Positions 1 through 7,608 of a stretch of DNA of 7,699 nt are shown here, one piece after another. The first letter of the stretch is position 1. Every line of letters begins with the position of its first letter. Source of the stretch: Sphingomonas faeni (GTDB lineage: Bacteria > Pseudomonadota > Alphaproteobacteria > Sphingomonadales > Sphingomonadaceae); NCBI RefSeq assembly GCF_030817315.1, contig NZ_JAUSZF010000002.1:1-7699 (forward strand). The letters run 5' to 3'. The translations under genes were made by a program, and so were the position numbers. The notes under the pieces were generated by a model. The model was not told where the DNA came from. It ran no database searches and saw only the letters and a program-made list of their open reading frames with translations.

Positions 1-1
1 C

Positions 2-1522
2 CCAGCAGAATCCACCCCGGCGACGATCACCATCGATCCCGCCTTCATAGTGGGCCCCGTCCGGCGGCGCACCTTCGGCGCCTTCGTGGAACACCTCGGG
101 CGTTGCGTGTACACCGGGATCTTTGAGCCGGAACACCCCGACGCCGACGAGGACGGCTTCCGCAAGGACGTGCTTGAGCTGACCCGTGAACTGGGGGTCT
201 CCACGGTGCGGTATCCCGGCGGCAACTTCGTCTCCGGATACCGCTGGGAGGACGGAATAGGGCCGGTGGACCAGCGGCCCGTCCGGCTGGACCTGGCCTG
301 GCACTCCACCGACCCCAACTCCGTGGGCGTGGACGAGTTCGCCAAATGGTCCGCCAAGGCCGGCGTGGAACCCATGATGGCCGTGAACCTGGGCACCCGC
401 GGCGTCCAGGAAGCCGTTGACCTGCTGGAGTACTGCAACATCGACGGCGGCACCGCACTCTCCGAGCAGCGCCGGGCCAACGGTGCCGCCAACGGCTACG
501 GCATCAGGATGTGGTGCCTGGGCAACGAAATGGACGGACCCTGGCAGATCGGGCACAAGAACGCCCAGGAGTACGGCAGGCTGGCCGCGGACACCGCCCG
601 CGGAATGCGCATGATCGACCCCGGCCTGGAGCTCGTGGCCTGCGGCAGCTCAGGACCCACCATGCCCACCTTCGGCGAGTGGGAGCGGGTGGTCCTCACC
701 GAAACCTACGACGTGGTGGACCTGGTCTCCGCGCACCAGTACTTCGAAGACTCCGGCGACCTCCAGGAACACCTCGCCGCCGGGCACAAGATGGAAGCAT
801 TCATCCGCGACATAGTCAGCCACATCGACCATGTGAAGTCCGTCAGGAAGTCCTCCAAGCAGGTGAACATCTCCTTCGACGAGTGGAACGTCTGGCACAT
901 GAGCCGTGGCGAATCCAAGGTGCCCAGCGGCAACGACTGGCCGGTGGCCCCGGTCCTGCTGGAAGACACCTACACGGTGGCGGACGCCGTGGTGGTGGGG
1001 GACCTCCTGGTCACGCTGCTCCGCAACACCGACCGGGTCCATTCCGCGAGCCTGGCGCAACTGGTGAACGTCATCGCCCCCATCATGACCGAACCCGGCG
1101 GCCGGTCCTGGAAGCAGACCACCTTCCACCCGTTCGCCCTGACCTCCCGGCATGCGTCCGGCACCGTCCTGCAGCTCGCCGTCGAATCCCCCCTGGTCAG
1201 CGGCGGCACGACCGCCGGCTTCGCCGCGCTGTCCGCCGTCGCCACCTATGACGCGGCGAAGGGCGAGGCGGTGGTGTTCGCCGTCAACCGCTCCGCCACC
1301 GGAGCACTCACCCTGGATGCCGCCGTCGGCGGCCTGGGCAATGTCAGGGTGATCGAGGCGCTGACGTACTCCAACAAGGACCCCTACTGGCAGGCCACGG
1401 CCGACGATTCCAGCTCCGTCCTGCCGGCGGAGAACGTCACGGCCAAGACCGACGGCGGCCGGCTCACCGCCGAGCTTCCGGCCGTGTCCTGGTCCATGAT
1501 CCGGCTCGCCGTGGAGGCCTGA
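2..1522 (+). CDS. GH51 alpha-L-arabinofuranosidase (N-terminus cut by window edge)
   Basis: Glycoside hydrolase of family GH51, which removes terminal alpha-L-arabinofuranosyl groups from arabinan or arabinoxylan oligosaccharides by a retaining mechanism. The frame is open from base 2, and the residues before the GTG at 50 (ending ATITIDPAFIVGPV) look like normal GH51 N-terminal sequence. The true start is therefore probably just outside the window, not at that GTG. About 506 residues are visible, close to the usual full length of about 500. Recognisable blocks are FGAFVEHLGRCVYTGI, RYPGGNFVSGYRWEDG, the acid/base motif GNEMDGPWQIG (Glu at 527-529) and the nucleophile motif FDEWNVWH (Glu at 881-883). 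No hydrophobic signal sequence is seen in the visible N-terminus, which suggests a cytoplasmic enzyme acting on imported oligosaccharides. A LacI-type regulator lies two genes downstream. The family call is firm; the exact substrate cannot be read from sequence. Confidence 0.93.
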   Translation, partial: PAESTPATITIDPAFIVGPVRRRTFGAFVEHLGRCVYTGIFEPEHPDADEDGFRKDVLELTRELGVSTVRYPGGNFVSGYRWEDGIGPVDQRPVRLDLAWHSTDPNSVGVDEFAKWSAKAGVEPMMAVNLGTRGVQEAVDLLEYCNIDGGTALSEQRRANGAANGYGIRMWCLGNEMDGPWQIGHKNAQEYGRLAADTARGMRMIDPGLELVACGSSGPTMPTFGEWERVVLTETYDVVDLVSAHQYFEDSGDLQEHLAAGHKMEAFIRDIVSHIDHVKSVRKSSKQVNISFDEWNVWHMSRGESKVPSGNDWPVAPVLLEDTYTVADAVVVGDLLVTLLRNTDRVHSASLAQLVNVIAPIMTEPGGRSWKQTTFHPFALTSRHASGTVLQLAVESPLVSGGTTAGFAALSAVATYDAAKGEAVVFAVNRSATGALTLDAAVGGLGNVRVIEALTYSNKDPYWQATADDSSSVLPAENVTAKTDGGRLTAELPAVSWSMIRLAVEA

Positions 1523-1536
1523 CCGGGCCCCGCACC

Positions 1537-1552
1537 AGGGCGGAGGCGCCCT
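1537..1552 (+). other. short GC-rich hairpin after the arabinofuranosidase gene
   Basis: AGGGCG and CGCCCT form a perfect 6-bp stem around a GAGG loop, 14 bases after the arabinofuranosidase stop. No T-tract follows, so it is not a typical intrinsic terminator. It could slow or protect the transcript end, or be chance in GC-rich DNA. Confidence 0.2.
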
Positions 1553-1590
1553 TATGACGACGACGGCCCGCAGGTGGGAGGATGGACGGC

Positions 1591-2169
1591 ATGGAACTGC
1601 ACATCACGGGGGATCCCGCCGCGGACAAGTTGTTGAGTGAGGACGCCTTCGCCCTCCTGACCGGCATGCTGCTGGACCAGCAGGTGACGATGGAATCGGC
1701 CTTCGCCGGGCCCGAAAAGATCCGGAGCCGGATCGGATCCATGAAGCCCGAGGCCATTGCCGCGCACGATCCCGCCGCCTTTGTGGAGATGTTCAAGGAG
1801 CGCCCCGCCGTCCACCGCTTCCCCGGTTCCATGGCTGCCAGGGTGCAGGCGCTCGCCGAGGCTGTCCGGAACGAATGGGACGGCGACGCCGCAGCCATCT
1901 GGACCGAAGGCTCACCCGACGGCGCAGAGGTGCTGAAACGGCTCACGGCGCTGCCCGGCTTTGGGGAGCAGAAGGCAAAGATCTTCCTGGCCCTGCTGGG
2001 CAAGCAGCGTGGCCTTGAAGCGCCCGGGTGGCGGGAAGCGGCCGGGAATTACGGGGAAGAAGGCTCCTACCTGTCCGTGGCGGACATCGTGGACCCGGAA
2101 TCCCTGGCCAAGGTGCGGGCCAGCAAGCAGGCGGCCAAGGCGGCGGCGAAGGCAGGAAAAGAACGTTAA
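1591..2169 (+). CDS. HhH-GPD-type base-excision DNA repair (glycosylase-like) protein
   Basis: Small protein (192 aa from this start) resembling the actinobacterial HhH-GPD-type base-excision repair family, whose substrate is not established. Visible marks are the early block LLDQQVTMESAFAGPEKI (from about residue 27) and a helix-hairpin-helix segment LPGFGEQKAKIFLALLGK (from about residue 121), followed by a Pro/Gly-containing stretch. The tail is rich in Lys and Ala. The protein has no cysteine, so it cannot carry the [4Fe-4S] cluster of endonuclease III or MutY, and I could not identify the usual catalytic Asp with confidence. An in-frame ATG exists at 1582, but GGGAGG at 1576-1581 would touch it directly. 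The same GGGAGG sits 9 bases before the ATG at 1591, which I prefer. The gene's TAA overlaps the ATG of the LacI gene, so the two are probably co-transcribed and translationally coupled. Confidence 0.82.
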   Translation: MELHITGDPAADKLLSEDAFALLTGMLLDQQVTMESAFAGPEKIRSRIGSMKPEAIAAHDPAAFVEMFKERPAVHRFPGSMAARVQALAEAVRNEWDGDAAAIWTEGSPDGAEVLKRLTALPGFGEQKAKIFLALLGKQRGLEAPGWREAAGNYGEEGSYLSVADIVDPESLAKVRASKQAAKAAAKAGKER

Positions 2170-3173
2170 TGGCAGTCACCATGAACGACGTCGCCCGCGC
2201 GGCCGGCGTTTCGCTCAAAACGGTCTCGAATGTCCTGAACGACTACGAGTTCATCCGCCCGGCCACCAAGCAGCGCGTGCAGGACGCCATTGCCGAGCTG
2301 GGCTATGAGGCCAACCTCACCGCCCGCAGCCTGCGCTCAGGCAAGACGTCCATGCTGGGCCTGGTCTTCTCCGACCTCTCGGCACCCTATTACGCTGAAC
2401 TGGCGTCACGGCTGATGAAGGCCGCATCACGACACGGCTACCGGGTGCTGGTGGAACAGTCCGGCGCTGACGCTTCCGTTGAACTCAGCGCCCTGCACGG
2501 GACGTTCCGGCAGCTCACCGACGGGCTGCTCTTTACGCCGCTGGTGGTGGACGCGGACGCCATCGCCGCCCGCGCCGGCACGAAACCCCTGGTGATGCTC
2601 GGCGAGCACATCATTGATCCCCGCTTCGACCTGGTCACCATGAAGAACGAGGAAGCCGCGGCTGCGCTGACCACGCACCTGCTGCAGGCCGGCCGCCGTC
2701 GTATTGCCGTCATTGGCGCCAACGCCGGGGAGTCCACCGGGACCGCGGGCCTGCGGATGAACGGGTACCGGAAGGCGCTGGAACAGGCGGGCGTCCCGTT
2801 CGACGCCGGACTGGTGGCCCCTGCTCAATGGCGCCGCGATACGGGTGCCGCCGCCGTTGCAGGCCTGATGGCATCGGGCGTCCAATTCGACGCCGTCTTC
2901 GGCCTGAACGACGTCCTGGCACTCGGCGCGATGCATGAACTGTTGATCCGGGGAGTCAACGTGCCGGGGGACGTGGCGGTGGCAGGCTTTGACGACATTG
3001 ACGAGGCACGATTCGCGTCCCCGTCCCTGACCACTATCTCCCCGGGCATGGACGAGATCGCGGAGCGTTCGATCAGCCTGCTGCTGGACCGGATCGGCGG
3101 CCGCGAAACATCCGGGCAGGGCGTGCACGTGGAATCGGGGTTCGAGCTGAAGATCCGGGAGTCCGCGCCCTAG
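2169..3173 (+). CDS. LacI-family transcriptional regulator
   Basis: DNA-binding repressor of the LacI/GalR family, 334 aa, the usual length. The N-terminal helix-turn-helix reads MNDVARAAGVSLKTVSNVLN, followed by the hinge region (ending about ELGYEANLTARSLRSGKT). A periplasmic-binding-protein-like ligand domain runs from about residue 60 to the end, with the typical late block DVAVAGFDDIDEARFASPSLTT. The ATG at 2169 shares its A with the stop of the preceding gene (TAATG), and AGGA at 2154-2157 is a modest ribosome site. The same frame is open further upstream but lacks LacI-like sequence there; an ATG at 2181 is a possible alternative start. Because an arabinofuranosidase lies upstream on the same strand, control of arabinoside uptake or breakdown by an arabinose-type sugar is a reasonable inference. 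No convincing operator for it is visible in the window. Confidence 0.92.
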   Translation: MAVTMNDVARAAGVSLKTVSNVLNDYEFIRPATKQRVQDAIAELGYEANLTARSLRSGKTSMLGLVFSDLSAPYYAELASRLMKAASRHGYRVLVEQSGADASVELSALHGTFRQLTDGLLFTPLVVDADAIAARAGTKPLVMLGEHIIDPRFDLVTMKNEEAAAALTTHLLQAGRRRIAVIGANAGESTGTAGLRMNGYRKALEQAGVPFDAGLVAPAQWRRDTGAAAVAGLMASGVQFDAVFGLNDVLALGAMHELLIRGVNVPGDVAVAGFDDIDEARFASPSLTTISPGMDEIAERSISLLLDRIGGRETSGQGVHVESGFELKIRESAP

Positions 3174-3177
3174 GTTC

Positions 3178-3194
3178 GGTCCGGATGATGGACC
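3178..3194 (+). other. weak hairpin just after the LacI gene
   Basis: GGTCC and GGACC form a 5-bp stem around a 7-base loop a few bases after the LacI stop. No T-tract follows. It could contribute to separating the LacI transcript from the urease operon, but it is weak and may be chance. Confidence 0.2.
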
Positions 3195-3195
3195 T

Positions 3196-3211
3196 GAAAC
3201 GTGGCGGAAAC
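3196..3211 (+). promoter_or_regulatory. GlnR-like nitrogen-control box upstream of ureA
   Basis: Two GAAAC half-sites (3196-3200 and 3207-3211) are separated by exactly six bases. Seen more widely, this is the octamer GAAACGTG repeated with an 11-bp period. Known actinobacterial GlnR sites use alternating GTNAC and GAAAC half-sites with six-base spacing, and the mycobacterial form is described as AC-n9-AC, which this matches. GlnR control of urease operons is known in Streptomyces. The site lies 49 bases before the ureA ATG. Pattern match only; the regulator gene is not in the window. Confidence 0.5.
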
Positions 3212-3221
3212 GTGACCGGCT

Positions 3222-3227
3222 TAGGCT
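3222..3227 (+). promoter_or_regulatory. possible -10 element of the urease operon promoter
   Basis: TAGGCT fits the loose TANNNT pattern of actinobacterial -10 boxes. It lies 10 bases after the GlnR-like box, in the only sizeable non-coding stretch before ureA. No TTGAC-like -35 is found 16-18 bases upstream, which would suit an activator-dependent promoter but also weakens the call. Confidence 0.25.
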
Positions 3228-3260
3228 GGCAGCACACCCCAGGCCGTCGAAGGGAACCCC

Positions 3261-3563
3261 ATGCATCTGATGCCGCGTGAGCAGGAAAAGCTCCTGATCG
3301 TGGTGGCCGCCGACCTCGCCCGCCGCCGCCAGGAGCGGGGACTAAAGCTGAACTACCCCGAAGCCGTCGCCATCATCAGCTACGAACTTATCGAGGGTGC
3401 CCGGGACGGCAGGACCGTCGCCGACCTCATGAGCTACGGCACCACGCTGCTGGGCCGTGACGACGTCATGGAAGGCGTGCCGGAGATGATCCATGACGTG
3501 CAGATCGAGGCCACCTTCCCTGACGGCACCAAGCTGGTCACCGTCCACAACCCGATCCGCTAA
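3261..3563 (+). CDS. ureA: urease subunit gamma
   Basis: Smallest structural subunit of urease, the nickel enzyme that hydrolyses urea to ammonia and carbamate in the cytoplasm. The protein is 100 aa, the standard length for a separate gamma subunit. It shows the family sequence throughout: [40 protein letters not shown], the block from [12 protein letters not shown] to [11 protein letters not shown], and the end [18 protein letters not shown]. The ATG at 3261 has AAGGGA at 3250-3255, five bases upstream; an ATG at 3270 is a less well spaced alternative. First gene of the operon, behind a candidate nitrogen-control promoter region. The ribosome site of ureB overlaps its stop codon. Confidence 0.97.
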   Translation: MHLMPREQEKLLIVVAADLARRRQERGLKLNYPEAVAIISYELIEGARDGRTVADLMSYGTTLLGRDDVMEGVPEMIHDVQIEATFPDGTKLVTVHNPIR

Positions 3564-3567
3564 GGAG
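3562..3567 (+). promoter_or_regulatory. ribosome binding site of ureB
   Basis: AAGGAG starts inside the TAA stop of ureA and lies 7 bases before the ureB ATG. This arrangement lets ribosomes ending ureA start ureB, and it fixes the ureB start. Confidence 0.75.
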
Positions 3568-3574
3568 CGCCGCA

Positions 3575-3909
3575 ATGATCCCAGGCGAGTACATCCTCCG
3601 GCCCGAACCCGTGACGGCGAACCCCGGCAGGGCGGCCATCGAGGTGGCGGTGACCAACACCGGCGACCGGCCCGTCCAGGTGGGCTCCCACTTCCACTTC
3701 GCCGAGGCCAACGCGGCATTGTCCTTTGACCGGGAGGCGGCCTACGGCCGGCGCCTGGACATTCCGGCAGGAACGGCCGCCCGGTTTGAGCCCGGCGACT
3801 CCCGCAGCGTGCGGCTGATCGAACTGGCCGGCTCGCGCGAGGTGTACGGGCTCAGCAACGCGGTCAACGGCAGGCTCGCCGGCCAGGGCAAGCCAGAGGA
3901 CGGTGCCAA

Positions 3910-3913
<4 letters not shown>
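3575..3913 (+). CDS. ureB: urease subunit beta
   Basis: Beta subunit of the urease UreABC trimer, 112 aa, typical for a free-standing subunit. It opens with [19 protein letters not shown], carries the conserved stretch [19 protein letters not shown], then [17 protein letters not shown] and [12 protein letters not shown]. Beta has no metal ligands; it packs against UreC and takes part in UreD-UreF-UreG recruitment during activation. The ATG is set by a strong ribosome site seven bases upstream. Its stop overlaps the GTG start of ureC (GTGA), so the two are almost certainly translationally coupled, which helps keep subunits equimolar. The C-terminal tail ([10 protein letters not shown]) is polar and variable in the family. 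Confidence 0.96.
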
Positions 3914-5652
<1,739 letters not shown>

Positions 5653-5669
5653 AGCACCGGAGAAACCAC

Positions 5670-6149
5670 GTGATCATCGACAAAGTCCTCGGCAACCTGC
5701 ACGAGCTGCCGGACCCCGAAGCGTACGCCGGCCTGCACCAGGAAAAAGTGGTCCTGCCCAGCGCCCAGCTGGTCAAACGCATCCAGCGCGCCACCACCGA
5801 CCACGGCAAGGAAATCGGCATCCGCCTCCCCTCCGGCTCCGGTGACCTCCGCGACGGCGACATCCTCCACGTGGAGGAATCCAACATGATCGTGGTGTCA
5901 GTCCTGCCCACCGACGTCCTGGTCATCGCACCCCGCACCATCTCCGAAATGGGCGTCACCGCACACTCCCTGGGCAACCGGCACCTCCAGGCACAGTTCT
6001 TCGACGCGTCCTCCGAATACGGGGCCGAGGTCATGGTGTGCGCCTACGACCACACCGTCGAGGACTACCTCCGCCACAACTCCGTGCCCTACACCCGCCA
6101 GGAACGCGTGCTCCCTGTGCCTTTCCGCCATGCTGAACACTCGCACTGA
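5670..6149 (+). CDS. ureE: urease accessory protein, nickel metallochaperone
   Basis: UreE, 159 aa, which binds nickel and passes it to UreG. An N-terminal domain (HELPDPEAYAGLHQEKVVL...) is followed by a metal-binding domain with the conserved SLGNRHLQAQF motif (His105, equivalent to the essential dimer-interface histidine) and a second His in YDHTVEDYL (His128). The C-terminus ends RHAEHSH, a small His cluster, unlike the long His tail of Klebsiella UreE, so it probably stores little extra nickel. The start is the GTG at 5670, with GGAG at 5659-5662; it lies 17 bases after ureC. The 150-bp gap that follows is far larger than any other in this operon and holds a repeat element. Confidence 0.95.
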   Translation: MIIDKVLGNLHELPDPEAYAGLHQEKVVLPSAQLVKRIQRATTDHGKEIGIRLPSGSGDLRDGDILHVEESNMIVVSVLPTDVLVIAPRTISEMGVTAHSLGNRHLQAQFFDASSEYGAEVMVCAYDHTVEDYLRHNSVPYTRQERVLPVPFRHAEHSH

Positions 6150-6194
6150 CTCCGCGCCTTCGGCTCCTTCGGTGGGTGCCGGCGCGGGGGCTTC

Positions 6195-6258
6195 GGCGGG
6201 TGATAGGGGCCGTGCCCGCTTCGCGGTGCCCACCACGCCGCGGCCCCTATCACCCGCC
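6195..6258 (+). repeat. palindromic repeat element, copy 1 (ureE-ureF gap)
   Basis: The arms 6195-6212 and 6241-6258 form a perfect 18-bp inverted repeat around a 28-nt loop. The loop holds a possible inner stem CCGC-TTC-GCGG (6216-6226). The loop matches copy 2 (7645-7698) at 27 of 28 bases, differing only at 6238. Relative to copy 2, stem pairs 9, 10 and 13 counted from the loop differ on both arms, so pairing is kept. No T-tract follows the right arm, so an intrinsic terminator is unlikely. Roles such as transcript processing, messenger protection or a mobile REP-like repeat are possible. I do not recognise a named family. Confidence 0.85.
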
Positions 6259-6260
6259 TC

Positions 6261-6274
6261 CGCCCAGTTGGGCG
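6261..6274 (+). other. small hairpin next to repeat copy 1
   Basis: CGCCC and GGGCG pair around an AGTT loop, two bases after the large hairpin. It may be part of a longer repeat unit, but copy 2 is cut by the window end before the matching place, so this cannot be tested here. Confidence 0.35.
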
Positions 6275-6299
6275 CGTACGTCGCCTTGGGGTCGCGGTT

Positions 6300-6965
6300 A
6301 TGAGTTATCAGCTTGCTCTTCAGCAGCTCACTGATTCTGCGCTTCCTACTGGGGCCTTCGCGCACTCGCTTGGGTTTGAGACCTATGTCGACGCCGGTGT
6401 TGTCGCTGATGAGGCTGGTTTTGGGGCTTGGTTGTCCGCGTTCATCTCGCAGTCGCTGACTTATTCCGATGGGCTTGCCATTCGGTTCCTTTATGAGGGG
6501 GCTGATGTTGGTGAGCTGGATGGTCTTCTTTCTGCTTCTCTTTTGCCGCGGCAGGTTCGTGAGGCGAGCTGCAAGATGGGGCTTCGGTTGCTGGAAATCG
6601 GCGCTGAGGTGTTTCCGTCGGCCGAGCTCGCACTGTATCGGGACCTGGTGACCACGGGCCGGGCCGCCGGGCACCAGCCGCTCGCGTTCGCCGTCGTCGC
6701 CCGCTCACTGGGCGTTCCGCCCCAGGAGGCGCTCGCCGCCTACCTCTTCGCCACCGTCACCTCCCTGACACAGAACGCCGTGCGGGCCATTCCGCTGGGC
6801 CAGAACGCCGGGCAGCGGGTGCTGCGGAAAGCGCACGACGACGTCGCTGCCGCCATCGACACCATCGCGCACCTCACGCCGGACGACTTCGGCGCCGTCA
6901 GCCCCGGGCTGGAAATTTCACAAATGCGGCACGAACGCCAGCGTGCCCGGATGTTCATGAGCTAG
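6300..6965 (+). CDS. ureF: urease accessory protein UreF
   Basis: UreF, 221 aa, an all-helical scaffold that joins UreD and UreG in the complex activating apo-urease. Hallmarks are complete: [20 protein letters not shown] near the start, [20 protein letters not shown] in the last third, and the end [20 protein letters not shown]. The ATG at 6300 begins right at the conserved family sequence; only a weak GGGG (6288-6291) precedes it, and a 57-codon frame from ureE stops on it (ATGA), so coupling is possible. A start further upstream in this frame is not supported. Codon use is odd: roughly 45 of the first ~105 codons end in T (CTT, GCT, GAT, GGT repeated), up to about 6615. After that the gene returns to the C/G-ending style of its neighbours. 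The protein itself looks intact and functional. Confidence 0.95.
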   Translation: MSYQLALQQLTDSALPTGAFAHSLGFETYVDAGVVADEAGFGAWLSAFISQSLTYSDGLAIRFLYEGADVGELDGLLSASLLPRQVREASCKMGLRLLEIGAEVFPSAELALYRDLVTTGRAAGHQPLAFAVVARSLGVPPQEALAAYLFATVTSLTQNAVRAIPLGQNAGQRVLRKAHDDVAAAIDTIAHLTPDDFGAVSPGLEISQMRHERQRARMFMS

Positions 6966-6980
6966 CTGTGCTTTCGATTC

Positions 6981-6986
6981 AGGAGG
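6981..6986 (+). promoter_or_regulatory. ribosome binding site of ureG
   Basis: A perfect AGGAGG lies four bases before the ureG ATG. It is the strongest ribosome site in the operon, in a 25-bp gap that is otherwise unremarkable, and it fixes the ureG start. Confidence 0.8.
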
Positions 6987-6990
6987 AAAA

Positions 6991-7608
6991 ATGAGCGAAC
7001 CCATCAAAATCGGCATCGGCGGACCCGTGGGAGCCGGCAAAACCCAGCTCGTGGAGCGACTCACACGGCACATGAGTGCCGAGATCTCCATGGCCGCCAT
7101 CACCAACGACATCTACACCATCGAGGACGCCAAGATCCTAGCCGCCAACGGCATCCTCCCCGTGGACCGGATCATCGGCGTCGAAACCGGCGGCTGCCCG
7201 CACACCGCCATCCGCGAAGACACCTCCATGAACACCGCCGCCATCGAGGAACTCAAAACCCGCCACCCCGACCTGCAGGTGATCTTCGTCGAATCCGGCG
7301 GCGACAACCTCTCCGCCACCTTCAGCCCCGAACTCGTGGACTTCTCCATCTACATCATCGACGTGGCCCAGGGCGAAAAAATCCCCCGCAAAGCAGGCCA
7401 GGGCATGATCAAGTCCGACCTCTTCATCATCAACAAAACCGACCTCGCACCCCACGTCGGCGCAGATTTGTCAGTCATGGAGCGGGATTCCAAGGAGTTC
7501 AGGGGCAACAAGCCGTTCTGTTTCACCAACCTGAAAACGGACGAGGGCCTCGACAAGGTCATCGACTGGATCCGCCACGACGTCCTGATGCTCGACCTGG
7601 CTTCATGA
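6991..7608 (+). CDS. ureG: urease accessory GTPase UreG
   Basis: UreG, 205 aa, a SIMIBI-class GTPase of the HypB/UreG group. GTP binding and hydrolysis drive nickel transfer from UreE through the UreF-UreD complex into UreC. Visible motifs are the P-loop GPVGAGKT (residues 11-18), the nickel-binding CPH (Cys69-His71) in [15 protein letters not shown], the Walker B-like [11 protein letters not shown] (97-107) and the guanine-specificity motif NKTD (148-151). All key residues are present and the length is standard. It has a strong ribosome site and C-ending codon use typical of the region, in contrast to the first part of ureF. Its TGA overlaps an ATG (ATGA at 7605-7608) that opens the next gene. 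Confidence 0.98.
   Translation: MSEPIKIGIGGPVGAGKTQLVERLTRHMSAEISMAAITNDIYTIEDAKILAANGILPVDRIIGVETGGCPHTAIREDTSMNTAAIEELKTRHPDLQVIFVESGGDNLSATFSPELVDFSIYIIDVAQGEKIPRKAGQGMIKSDLFIINKTDLAPHVGADLSVMERDSKEFRGNKPFCFTNLKTDEGLDKVIDWIRHDVLMLDLAS

Larger units (their letters stand above)
6130..6303 (+). other. open frame spanning the ureE-ureF gap, possibly an old ureF 5' end split by a repeat
   Basis: An open frame of 57 codons starts at an ATG inside the end of ureE (MLNTRTDSAPSAPSVGAGAG...), reads through the repeat element as [15 protein letters not shown], and stops with a TGA that overlaps the ureF ATG (ATGA). There is no ribosome site before its ATG, so any translation would depend on ribosomes finishing ureE. 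The Ala/Ser/Pro-rich start resembles the start of the ureD-position gene. It may be the former N-terminal extension of UreF, put out of frame when the element arrived, or a coupling leader that feeds ribosomes into ureF. It may also be chance in GC-rich DNA. I would not call it a separate functional protein. Confidence 0.3.

Noticed and set aside
511..1251. Plus-strand open frame of 246 codons inside the arabinofuranosidase gene
   Set aside because: It is an Arg/Pro/His-rich shadow in another frame of a clear GH51 gene.
2162..2167. AACGTT before the LacI gene as an autoregulatory operator
   Set aside because: The palindrome does not extend beyond six bases and lies in the coding end of the preceding gene; LacI-family operators normally show longer symmetry.
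2028..2168. Upstream extension of the LacI reading frame
   Set aside because: The frame is open, but this stretch is the end of the HhH-GPD gene in another frame and shows no LacI-like residues. The helix-turn-helix starts just after the ATG at 2169.
6195..6258. Reading repeat copy 1 as an intrinsic transcription terminator
   Set aside because: The stem is strong, but no T-tract follows. It lies inside an operon whose downstream genes are needed with the upstream ones, and the loop is 28 nt and conserved, unlike terminators.
5898..6674. Minus-strand open frame (258 codons) across the end of ureE, the repeat and the start of ureF
   Set aside because: Most of it is antisense to two conserved genes and it has no recognisable domain. 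It is open partly because of the unusual codon use of early ureF and because the repeat lacks stops in this frame.
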